From an uncultured Lachnospiraceae bacterium (GTDB taxonomy: Bacteria; Bacillota; Clostridia; Lachnospirales; Lachnospiraceae): DNA of 64,000 nt. Under the pieces are notes generated by a model that searched no databases, was not told the DNA's origin, and saw nothing but the letters and a program-made list of their open reading frames with translations. The DNA lies in contig CADBFZ010000004.1 in assembly GCA_902794095.1 (NCBI GenBank), positions 62,001 through 126,000 of the forward strand, in the 5' to 3' direction. The translations under genes and the position numbers were made by a program. Shown piece after piece: positions 52,483 to 60,002 of this stretch (the first letter of the stretch is position 1; each line of letters opens with the position of its first letter).

Positions 52483-52511
52483 TTGCCCGAAAGGGTGAAA
52501 TTTCTTATACT
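52483..52511 (+). promoter_or_regulatory. promoter of the TPM-domain protein gene
   Basis: TTGCCC (52483-52488) and TATACT (52506-52511) with a 17-base spacer; start near 52518. Confidence 0.55.
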
Positions 52512-52522
52512 TATAGAGGTTT

Positions 52523-52552
52523 TGTGACAAGGGGCCTGCCCCCTATGTCACA
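52523..52552 (+). promoter_or_regulatory. 5'-end hairpin before the TPM-domain gene
   Basis: TGTGACA (52523-52529) pairs with TGTCACA (52546-52552), with GGGG/CCCC inside. It would sit at the very 5' end of the mRNA and ends two bases before the AAAGGAG site. It could stabilise the mRNA or act as a DNA operator. Confidence 0.5.
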
Positions 52553-52568
52553 TGAAAGGAGAACAAAA

Positions 52569-53585
52569 ATGCCACATTCATCAGGCGGAGGAAGCCACGG
52601 CGGCGGATCCCACGGCGGAAGTCACGGAGGACATGGCGGCAGCTCAAGCACCAGCCATACCAGGACATATTTCCCGGGTGCGCACCACTATGCTTACTAT
52701 AAAAACGGAAAAGTCCATCATTTCTATAACAAGGAGCCTATAACTGAGGCATCCATCAAAAAGAACAAAGTATCTTTCAGGATAGCTACTATAATCTGGG
52801 CGGTATTTTACCTGTTCATGTTCTCGGCACTGGTTCTGGGGACTGCATTCAGTCATCCCACCGTTCCGAATGTAAGGTACTCCGACAAGGATATCTATAT
52901 AGAAGACAACCTCGGAATATTTACGGATGATGAGCTGGATGACCTATACGATGCACTGGAGGAATTTCAGGACATCACAAACGTCACCCCCTATATCCTG
53001 ACCATTCGCAACAAGGATTGGAAGAAGCACTATAGTGATCTTGAAAGCTACGCATATGACGAGTACCTGGAGCTTTTTGATGACGAAATGCACTGGCTCA
53101 TCGTCTTTTCATCCGATCAGGATGATGAGTGGGAAGACTGGTACTGGGAAGGTATGCAGGGTGATGACACCGATCCCATCCTGACAGACCACAATGTGGA
53201 TGTCTTCAGGAAGGCGTTCCATAAATACCTTTTGGACGATGATATCAGCGTATCCGATGCCCTGATAAAGAGCTTTGACAAGATGGAAGAGGGGCTGTTT
53301 GAATCAAATGTTTCCTGGGGCGCACTCATCGGCGGAACCCTCGGAATCGCATTCCATGCCGGAATATTCTATCTCGGAATCTGGTCGGTATTCGGAATGA
53401 ATATCAAGACGGACAAGCTTGCATTCGAACTTCCCGAAGCAGAGAAGAAGTATCAGGAAGATACATGCGAATACTGCGGAGGTATGTTCATACACGGAAT
53501 CCATATTTCATGTCCTCATTGCGGAGCGGCACTGCCCCCGGCGGACGGGCCGATATTTGTACAAGATCCCGCCAAGCTCTCTTAA
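52569..53585 (+). CDS. His/Gly-rich membrane protein with TPM-like domain and zinc ribbon
   Basis: 338 residues from ATG at 52569, which follows AAAGGAG. The first 30 residues are a Ser-Gly-His repeat (GGGSHGGGSHGGSHGGHGG) that could bind metal. Helix 1 is at about 75-98. A TPM-like region follows (DNLGIFTDDELDDLYDALEE), very acidic, then a second helix near 255-275. The C-terminus holds CEYCGG and CPHCGA, a zinc ribbon. TPM domains are linked to photosystem repair and phosphatase activity in plants; in bacteria the role is unknown. Confidence 0.75.
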   Translation: MPHSSGGGSHGGGSHGGSHGGHGGSSSTSHTRTYFPGAHHYAYYKNGKVHHFYNKEPITEASIKKNKVSFRIATIIWAVFYLFMFSALVLGTAFSHPTVPNVRYSDKDIYIEDNLGIFTDDELDDLYDALEEFQDITNVTPYILTIRNKDWKKHYSDLESYAYDEYLELFDDEMHWLIVFSSDQDDEWEDWYWEGMQGDDTDPILTDHNVDVFRKAFHKYLLDDDISVSDALIKSFDKMEEGLFESNVSWGALIGGTLGIAFHAGIFYLGIWSVFGMNIKTDKLAFELPEAEKKYQEDTCEYCGGMFIHGIHISCPHCGAALPPADGPIFVQDPAKLS

Positions 53586-53602
53586 TAACACATATCCGTA
53601 AA

Positions 53603-53640
53603 AAGAAAACAGCAGGTCAAGCGGCCTGCTGTTTCTTTAT
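53603..53640. terminator. bidirectional terminator between the TPM gene and pilA
   Basis: AAACAGCAGG (53607-53616) pairs with CCTGCTGTTT (53625-53634), flanked by A-rich and T-rich runs on the two sides. Confidence 0.88.
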
Positions 53641-53655
53641 TATATGGAAAAGTTA

Positions 53656-54129
53656 TTAGGTGAATGTGGGCTCAGTTGCTGAGGAAGTCCATGATCCGTT
53701 TTCAAGCTTGTAGTAGACATTGTTGATCTTAACCCAACCCTTGGTGATGATACCTTTATCATACCAGAACTTGAAATTGGTAACCTTGGTTGTATCTACG
53801 CCTGAAAGAGTGTAAACCATCTTGCTATATTTCTTGGTGGCCTCATCAGATTCTGCATCAGCTGCTGCGCCGGTCCAACCATCCTGTTTCATGTCAGAAA
53901 CTGAGGTTACCGCAGTAGTGGTATCACATTTTACTCCGTCACCATAAGCCTGGTCGATAGCTGACTGAGCTGCTACTCTTACGGTCTGTGCGGTTGAGTA
54001 GTCCTTCTCTTGTCTTGCTCTCTGAATGTATCCAAGAAGAGTGGGTACAAGGATTGCTGCAAGAATTGCAAGAATGACGAGTACGACGATGAGTTCTACG
54101 AGTGTGAAGCCTTTGTTGTTCTTTTTCAT
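53656..54129 (-). CDS. pilA: type IV major pilin-like prepilin
   Basis: 157 residues. The leader MKKNNKG is followed by FTLVELIVVLVILAILAAI, so the prepilin peptidase would cut after Gly7 and leave N-methyl-Phe with Glu at +5. The globular part of about 110 residues has one Cys (KCDTTT), so no disulfide loop is likely. AGGAGGG precedes the ATG. It is the last gene of the pilus cluster and has its own promoter, as expected for an abundant subunit. Confidence 0.92.
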   Translation of the reverse strand: MKKNNKGFTLVELIVVLVILAILAAILVPTLLGYIQRARQEKDYSTAQTVRVAAQSAIDQAYGDGVKCDTTTAVTSVSDMKQDGWTGAAADAESDEATKKYSKMVYTLSGVDTTKVTNFKFWYDKGIITKGWVKINNVYYKLENGSWTSSATEPTFT

Positions 54130-54192
54130 TTTTTTCCCTCCTATAATTACGGATAGATCTTCTAAGTTGTATATCTGTTATTTATATCGGCC

Positions 54193-54231
54193 ATTATAAC
54201 AAGGACTTTATAGCTTAGGAAAACCTTTTCC
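54193..54231 (-). promoter_or_regulatory. pilA promoter with palindrome at the -35 position
   Basis: On the minus strand a perfect TATAAT (54193-54198) with a TG extension stands about 64 bases before the pilA ATG. The -35 region is not a good match and is covered by GGAAAA-CC-TTTTCC (54218-54231), an inverted repeat. A weak -35 with a dyad suggests control by a regulator. Confidence 0.5.
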
Positions 54232-54245
54232 GTATTTGTCACAAA

Positions 54246-55001
54246 TTATTCGTTATATGCAATTTTTTCGAGTTCTTCCATGGTCGTAATACCCTGCTCG
54301 ACCAGGTCAAGGCCTGCTTCTTTAAGAGTTTTCATGCCCTGATTCTCGATGGCGTACTTTTTGATGGTGTCGGCGTCAGCATGGTCCGCTATAAGCTTTC
54401 TGATGCCTCTATCCACGTAGAGAACTTCGTGAACGGCAATTCGTCCGCTGTAACCCGTTCCGTGGCATTTAGGGCATCCTACGGCGGATTTGGCGTTCGG
54501 CATGTCGCGTCCGGCAAATGCTCTCTGATACTCATCAAGTCCGGTTACCTTACCGCAGTGGGGACAAACCTTTCTCATAAGTCTCTGAGCAATTGCTCCT
54601 ACGAGGGCTGATGAGAGGAGATAGGGTTCGGAGCCCATGTCGATGAGTCTTATTATGGTAGAAACCGCATCATTGGTATGAAGGGTTGAAAGTACGAGGT
54701 GACCGGTTATAGCGGCTCTGAGCGATATATTTGCTGTCTCGGAGTCACGGGTTTCTCCTACCATTATGATATCGGGGTCCTGTCTGAGGAGCGCCCTGAG
54801 GCCGGAATCAAAGGTAAGTCCTGCGGTGGGATGAACCTGCATCTGGTTAAGTCTTGAGAGGTTCTTCTCCACAGGATCTTCGATGGTGGAGATGTTAACC
54901 TGTCTTCCGGAAAGGGACTCAAGAGCCATGTAAAGGGTCGTGGTCTTACCGGATCCGGTAGGTCCCGTGATATATATAAGACCGTTGGGAGATTTGAGCA
55001 T
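54246..55001 (-). CDS. pilB: PilB/GspE-type assembly ATPase, C-terminal part (after in-frame stop)
   Basis: 251 residues from ATG at 55001. Walker A is GPTGSGKTTTLYM near its start, then the Asp-box region STIEDPVEKN, Walker B DPDIIMVGETRDSETAN and the His box HLVLSTLHTNDAV. CPHCG and CPKCHGTGYSGR form the four-cysteine zinc site. It is in the same frame as the N-terminal part, separated only by TAA and two codons. No strong ribosome site lies before the ATG. Confidence 0.85.
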   Translation of the reverse strand: MLKSPNGLIYITGPTGSGKTTTLYMALESLSGRQVNISTIEDPVEKNLSRLNQMQVHPTAGLTFDSGLRALLRQDPDIIMVGETRDSETANISLRAAITGHLVLSTLHTNDAVSTIIRLIDMGSEPYLLSSALVGAIAQRLMRKVCPHCGKVTGLDEYQRAFAGRDMPNAKSAVGCPKCHGTGYSGRIAVHEVLYVDRGIRKLIADHADADTIKKYAIENQGMKTLKEAGLDLVEQGITTMEELEKIAYNE

Positions 55002-55007
55002 TTTTGT

Positions 55008-55931
55008 TTATTTCTCGTAATTGCTCTGCTCCATTCCGAATGTTGACGCATTGTCAATGCTGGAATTTCCGGCAAGAAGTCTCATTACGACCTTCTCTCC
55101 GAATACGGTGGGGATCAGCGAGACTCTGACGTTTACTATGTGGTCCCTTATCTTGATTCGGAAGTGGCCGTCCTGAGGTACTCTTTTTTCTGCGATATCA
55201 AGTTCGGACATGATCTTGATACGGGCAACCAGTGAACCCTGAACGTTTTTCTGAAGGGTCATGTAGTCGATAAGAGCTCCGTCCATACGAAGACGCACAT
55301 GGATCTCTTTTTCGAAGGGCTCGATGTGAACGTCGGATGCGTTGTCCTGGTAAGCCTTATCGAGAAGGGAGTTGACCAGGTTGATAATGGGGGTATCGTC
55401 AGCCCCTGCACCTGCATCGATAACCATTTCCCTTATCTCTGAAGCTACGGCCGATTCGTTAGCGGACTGAGCCGCACGCTTGGTCTGGACTTCTGCATAG
55501 TAATAGTTGATCGCATTTTCCAGTGCGGCACGCTCAGCCAGAACGGTTTCGATATTCATACCGCTGGTCTGTCTGACGTCTTCGATCTTAATAAAATCGA
55601 GAGGGTCGTTAACCGCAACGATGAGGATTCCGTCTCTGAATCCTACGGGAAGCATCAGGTAATTCTGAGCCATCTGGCTGGGAATCGTCTTAACCGCGTT
55701 GCTGTCAACGGGGTAGGAGGAGAGGTCTACGACTTCAAGTCCCATGCGGCTTCCCAATGTATAGAGCATCTGTGTTTCGGTAACATATCCTTTTTCAAGA
55801 AGGATCTCACCGAGTCTTTTTTTGGATTCTTTCTGGGCCTGGAGGGCATCGGCAAGCTGAGCTTCGTCGATATATCCGGCTGCGACCATCAGGTCGCCTA
55901 TTCGAATGTTTTTGTTTGAACCGGTTTCCAT
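55008..55931 (-). CDS. pilB: PilB/GspE-type assembly ATPase, N-terminal part (ends at in-frame stop)
   Basis: 307 residues from ATG at 55931 after AGGAGG. A MshEN-type N1 domain (RIGDLMVAAGYIDEAQLADA, LGEILLEKGYVTETQMLYTL) is followed by the N2 domain with SDVHIEPFEKEIHVRLRMDG and VSLIPTVFGEKVVMRLLAG. It stops at TAA (55010-55008) after QSNYEK, exactly where other PilB proteins run into the P-loop domain. Nothing else is lost. Confidence 0.85.
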   Translation of the reverse strand: METGSNKNIRIGDLMVAAGYIDEAQLADALQAQKESKKRLGEILLEKGYVTETQMLYTLGSRMGLEVVDLSSYPVDSNAVKTIPSQMAQNYLMLPVGFRDGILIVAVNDPLDFIKIEDVRQTSGMNIETVLAERAALENAINYYYAEVQTKRAAQSANESAVASEIREMVIDAGAGADDTPIINLVNSLLDKAYQDNASDVHIEPFEKEIHVRLRMDGALIDYMTLQKNVQGSLVARIKIMSELDIAEKRVPQDGHFRIKIRDHIVNVRVSLIPTVFGEKVVMRLLAGNSSIDNASTFGMEQSNYEK

Positions 55932-55933
55932 TA

Positions 55934-56785
55934 TTACGCCTCCTGTCCTAAGGTTTTGTCGGTCATGTACAGATTAACCGTGAATGATAAGACTTTACTT
56001 TCACTCTGATATACGAGCACGGTTCCGTCTTCCTGAAGATAGGTTATGGGATCTAAGGTGATCCAGTTGAAATTCACTATTCTGAGAGAAGGATTGTGCG
56101 AAAGTTCATCGATTACTTTCTGCTCGGTTTCTTCATCGCCTTCTACCGTGATCGTAAGTGTTACACAGTAGATATCGGATGCAGCGGTTCCGCCTGCGGC
56201 ACGTAATGCATCAGTGTACTCTTCAATGGGAGAACCGATTATGGTCATCTGCTCGGTGTTATATCCGGTTACGAATCCGAGGAGAGCATCGCTGAAATAA
56301 GGATTATCTTCCTTGGCCTCTGCTTCGTCAGTGCCTTCTTCCGGAATGCTAAAATCTTCCTCTATGACAGGTACTGAATAGTTTTCGTTTAATGCATAAT
56401 CCGAATACTTGTAAGGTGATTCATTAACAGGATCAGTGGGCATCTGAATTGTCAGGCTTCTTGCAATGAGTCCCTTTTCAAGGATGTAAGTTGTGACAAG
56501 CTTGTCGATTTCCGAGCTGTCCATGATGTCGTAGTAATCACCTGTTGAACTTGCAAGATCTGCTTCGAATTTCTCGGTTATTGCCTGAGCTGATGAAAGA
56601 CCGATAACCTTGGCTTCGTTGGCTGATTTAACTATGGAAGCTTCTTCGATTCTGATCGATGTTTCTACGATCTTTTTGTAAAGCGGTCTGATAAGACACC
56701 ATCCGAATATGAAGATGATGACTATGAACAGGAGACCGTATATGAGTTTTTTATCTCTTTCCGTAATAGCAGAATTCAAATTCAT
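55934..56785 (-). CDS. PilO-like pilus assembly protein
   Basis: 283 residues. Cytoplasmic start, one helix (about residues 13-32), a coiled-coil-like stretch, then an extracellular domain with an acidic insert (SIPEEGTDEAEAKEDNPYF). Similarity to PilO is by layout and position after PilM/PilN, not by motif. It would form the alignment complex that links PilM at the inner face to the growing pilus. It starts 1 base after the PilM-PilN stop. Confidence 0.65.
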   Translation of the reverse strand: MNLNSAITERDKKLIYGLLFIVIIFIFGWCLIRPLYKKIVETSIRIEEASIVKSANEAKVIGLSSAQAITEKFEADLASSTGDYYDIMDSSEIDKLVTTYILEKGLIARSLTIQMPTDPVNESPYKYSDYALNENYSVPVIEEDFSIPEEGTDEAEAKEDNPYFSDALLGFVTGYNTEQMTIIGSPIEEYTDALRAAGGTAASDIYCVTLTITVEGDEETEQKVIDELSHNPSLRIVNFNWITLDPITYLQEDGTVLVYQSESKVLSFTVNLYMTDKTLGQEA

Positions 56786-58267
56786 TTACTTGCCCTCCTC
56801 TGCATCTCCGGCACTGAGAATACATGTTACGTTGATGGACCATGTGCCGTCGGTGTCGTTCCATTCATATCCGGTGTAATCAACATCTTCAAAGATATCC
56901 ATTGCCAAAAGCTTTGCTATGAATTTATTGATGCTCTCTACTTCGTATGCCGAAGCGGTTATGGCAAATATTCCGCTGTATGAATCATATGTGCTGAATT
57001 CTACGTTTACATTCTCACTCTTTGCCGCCTCAAGGATTTTTTCGTTGATGGATGAGTCGGGGATGGGATAGGAAGCAAGAGCGGCCTGAAGGTTATTTGT
57101 TCCGCCCTGCTTTTCTCCGATTATTCCGGATTCTGTGACAAGCTTGTCATATTCCATTGCGGCTTGTATAACTTCGGGATTTGAATTGTAGCTTTCTATC
57201 TCATCTAGTCTTTGCTTGGAGTTCCAATACACTATTGCGAGGAAAAGCGTTACCAGAAGAAGGACTCCGGCAAGAATGATGAGAGGAATTGCTTTGATGA
57301 ACAACTCTCTCTTTCTTGTGTAGCCTTCATCCGTTTTCTTAATTGATGTAAGAACGGTGCTTCCTTTTTGAGGGATGCAAAGTCCCGCAACGGGATATAT
57401 GAACGAAGAGAAGCGGTCGGTCCACTTCTTAAAATGTATATGGGCGGGAGCTGCAGTTCCGTGAACGGTAAGATCGTGATCAGTATCGGAGAGATACTTC
57501 TGAAGCATGGTGATGTCATCCGCATCCATTCCTGCGACGTAAACATCGGTGATGGGAGATTCAAGATGCTGTGACTTTGCAAACTGTCTTATTCCGGAGA
57601 TGGTGCTTCTTATCTCAGCCGCAAACTCTGAGGTGCCATTCTGCTGGAATATTCTTCTGGTGGAGTTGTAGTAATATTTTCCGTTTTCGTAAAGGATGGT
57701 AACAAGCATCTGAGCATCAAGGATCATGTAGATGGCTGTCTGATCCTTAACGCATTTAGCAAGCATCTTCGTAGCAAGGGATACACCGTCGTGAACGGAG
57801 TTTAAGTTGATCCCTGCTGCAGAGAATATCTTGATGTATGTCTCTACGGATTTGCGCTCAGCAACTTCCGTTACGACATACTGCTTGTTTTCTTTTGAAT
57901 CGGATGAAAGGAGATACCAGCCTTTTACGGGCTCTGTGAATCGTGCAAATTCATCCGACTGTGTCTGCTTGTCGACATATTCGGATACTTTGTTTACCGC
58001 ACTTATCACGGGCATCTCAATGCGATTGGAAATAAACTGCGGGCTGTTGATTATAAGATCCGCATCGCCCTTAAGCTTATTTGCCTGCCACATTTCCTTC
58101 AGCTTGTAGGAAATTGCCTCCGCACCGCCTTCTACAACGACACCGTTTAAGATGGCGTTTTCGGGCATGGGTGATTCGATGAGTCTGTCGATATAGATCG
58201 AATTACCCTTGCATTTACCTACGACGATCTGAATATTTTTATTGGAAAAAAATACTGATACTGACAT
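56786..58267 (-). CDS. PilM-PilN fusion-like pilus assembly protein
   Basis: 493 residues. Residues 1-300 look like the actin-like PilM (VSVFFSNKNIQIVVGKCKGN at the start, SVHDGVSLATKMLAKCV in the middle). A helix at about 328-350 (IPLIILAGVLLLVTLFLAIV) is followed by a PilN-like extracellular domain (residues 355-493). PilM and PilN are normally two proteins that bind each other, so a fusion would fix the complex. No break is seen between the parts. Confidence 0.75.
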   Translation of the reverse strand: MSVSVFFSNKNIQIVVGKCKGNSIYIDRLIESPMPENAILNGVVVEGGAEAISYKLKEMWQANKLKGDADLIINSPQFISNRIEMPVISAVNKVSEYVDKQTQSDEFARFTEPVKGWYLLSSDSKENKQYVVTEVAERKSVETYIKIFSAAGINLNSVHDGVSLATKMLAKCVKDQTAIYMILDAQMLVTILYENGKYYYNSTRRIFQQNGTSEFAAEIRSTISGIRQFAKSQHLESPITDVYVAGMDADDITMLQKYLSDTDHDLTVHGTAAPAHIHFKKWTDRFSSFIYPVAGLCIPQKGSTVLTSIKKTDEGYTRKRELFIKAIPLIILAGVLLLVTLFLAIVYWNSKQRLDEIESYNSNPEVIQAAMEYDKLVTESGIIGEKQGGTNNLQAALASYPIPDSSINEKILEAAKSENVNVEFSTYDSYSGIFAITASAYEVESINKFIAKLLAMDIFEDVDYTGYEWNDTDGTWSINVTCILSAGDAEEGK

Positions 58268-58289
58268 AAGCCTCTCCCCAAAATAATAT

Positions 58290-59486
58290 TTACATTCCGG
58301 CTCCGATGGTTGAATAGGACTGGTAAATAGGAACGATTACACCTATCATGATGAATCCGACAATGAGTGCCATGATTATTATCATTACAGGTTCGACATA
58401 CTTGACCAGTCTGTTCATCGCCTGTTCGGATGCAAAATCGAGATTGTCCGCTACGTTAAGCAGCATGCTGTCGAGGGCACCGGTTTCTTCTCCGACTCTT
58501 ACGACAGCGGGAAGTTTGGATACGAATCCGTCAACATCATCCAGTGCATCGGAGAGAAGACCGCCGGCCTGGACTTTCTTGATGACTTCATCGAACTGTG
58601 AATCTATATAAGCGTTTCCTATTGTCTGTCTTCCGATTCTGAGACACTGATCGATGGGAATACCTGCCGAATACAGTGAACTCATTGTTCTTGCAAATCT
58701 TGCAGAGTAGATAACTTTTTGAAGCTTACCCATGGGACCTTTTGTCTTAAACTTATCTATCTGAAGTCTTACAGCGGGAATTCTTGAAATGATTCCTCCG
58801 AACATCCAGATCAGAAATGCAATTATGATCAGTACGTACCAGGAGTGTGAAACGAAATCACTTATTCCCATTAGGATTCTTGTTGCTACCGGAAGGACCG
58901 GCATTTCGCTGAAGAGTTCTTCAAACTGCGGCATGATGTATCCGAATATGATTCCGACTACAGCAATGATGAGGCAGGTAAGAATCTTGGGATATGTAAG
59001 AGCACTCTTTGCGGCAGCTTCGATCTGGTTTTCTTTTTGATACTGATTAGCCAGTCTTATTGCGGTTGAATCCAGGTTACCGGAGCTTTCCGCTGCTCTA
59101 AACATATTCACGAGAAGAGGAGGAAAAGCGGGATTTAACTCCTCCATCGCAGCGGATAATGAAATACCCTGAACGATCCTGTCTCTTAATCTTATGTAGA
59201 GATCTTTTTCGTAAGGAGTTATGGATTCATCCGCAGCTTCAATCTCAAGCGCTCTTAAAATCGAGATGCCGGAATGAACCAATTCTCCGATCTGCCTGCA
59301 GAAATCAGACAGCTGCTGTTTCTTAAGAGGCTTCAGCAGTACGCGCTTAACGATCTCTTCCGAACTAACAAGAGTCTGCTGCTTGTCATGCAATTTCTTT
59401 TTCAGCTCTCTTTCGTCGGATACGCTGATGCGTCCTTTGACCTGCTTACCTGTGTTTGTTTGTGCAATGTACTTATATTCGGGCAT
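58290..59486 (-). CDS. pilC: type IV pilus platform protein PilC (T2SS F family)
   Basis: 398 residues. The start YKYIAQTNTGKQVKGRI and two repeats of the T2SSF domain: DFCRQIGELVHSGISILRAL in the first and ARFARTMSSLYSAGIPIDQC in the second. Three or four helices. It works with PilB to extrude pilin. GGAG precedes the ATG. Confidence 0.93.
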   Translation of the reverse strand: MPEYKYIAQTNTGKQVKGRISVSDERELKKKLHDKQQTLVSSEEIVKRVLLKPLKKQQLSDFCRQIGELVHSGISILRALEIEAADESITPYEKDLYIRLRDRIVQGISLSAAMEELNPAFPPLLVNMFRAAESSGNLDSTAIRLANQYQKENQIEAAAKSALTYPKILTCLIIAVVGIIFGYIMPQFEELFSEMPVLPVATRILMGISDFVSHSWYVLIIIAFLIWMFGGIISRIPAVRLQIDKFKTKGPMGKLQKVIYSARFARTMSSLYSAGIPIDQCLRIGRQTIGNAYIDSQFDEVIKKVQAGGLLSDALDDVDGFVSKLPAVVRVGEETGALDSMLLNVADNLDFASEQAMNRLVKYVEPVMIIIMALIVGFIMIGVIVPIYQSYSTIGAGM

Positions 59487-59504
59487 AGTCTTTTCTCCGT
59501 CCCC

Positions 59505-59993
59505 TTATTGTTCGGATGTGTATTCGAGAATCTTCAGATCGTAATACACACTCCAAGATCCGTTCATTCCGTATGATCCGTCACCCTGTCCGATTTCCCT
59601 GTATTCAACAAGATATCTTCCTTCTCTGTATGAAAAAGAAAGCGGAATGTCGTTTTCGGCGTCCCAGGAATTAAGCATTACATCGCCACCTACGTAGCAT
59701 ACGGTCTCAATCCTGCCGAGTGCACCGTCCCTAAGTCCGTTATCCGTTGCCGGATCGAAAATAGAACCGTCACCGTTGTAGTACTCCATGGATATGAGTT
59801 TCATGGCAACCCTGATCTGCTTGGCATGACTTATTGCAGCTCTTGCCTTGGAACTTACGGTTCCGATTCCGCAGATCAAACCGATAACGATTGCGGCAAC
59901 GATTAATATACCGGCAATCTTACGTAATCCCGGAATACCGTATCCTCTGTAGAATGTGGTTTTTGAATTGTCGCCTGTTTTGATTTCTTCCAT
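59505..59993 (-). CDS. membrane-anchored pilus-operon protein, possibly minor pilin-like
   Basis: 162 residues. One helix (about residues 27-47, ILIVAAIVIGLICGIGTVSS) after a charged start, then a helix-like stretch and a beta-rich end. No G-F-T-L-x-E prepilin site is present, so it is not a normal pilin, although helix plus C-terminal domain is pilin-like in layout. It lies between the large repeat protein and pilC with short gaps on both sides. Confidence 0.6.
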   Translation of the reverse strand: MEEIKTGDNSKTTFYRGYGIPGLRKIAGILIVAAIVIGLICGIGTVSSKARAAISHAKQIRVAMKLISMEYYNGDGSIFDPATDNGLRDGALGRIETVCYVGGDVMLNSWDAENDIPLSFSYREGRYLVEYREIGQGDGSYGMNGSWSVYYDLKILEYTSEQ

Positions 59994-60002
59994 AGCTGTT
60001 TT

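Noticed and set aside
54764-55075. Separate minus-strand gene in the third frame over the PilB break
   Set aside because: It is the out-of-frame shadow of the P-loop domain, rich in Pro, Arg and Ser, with no ribosome site.
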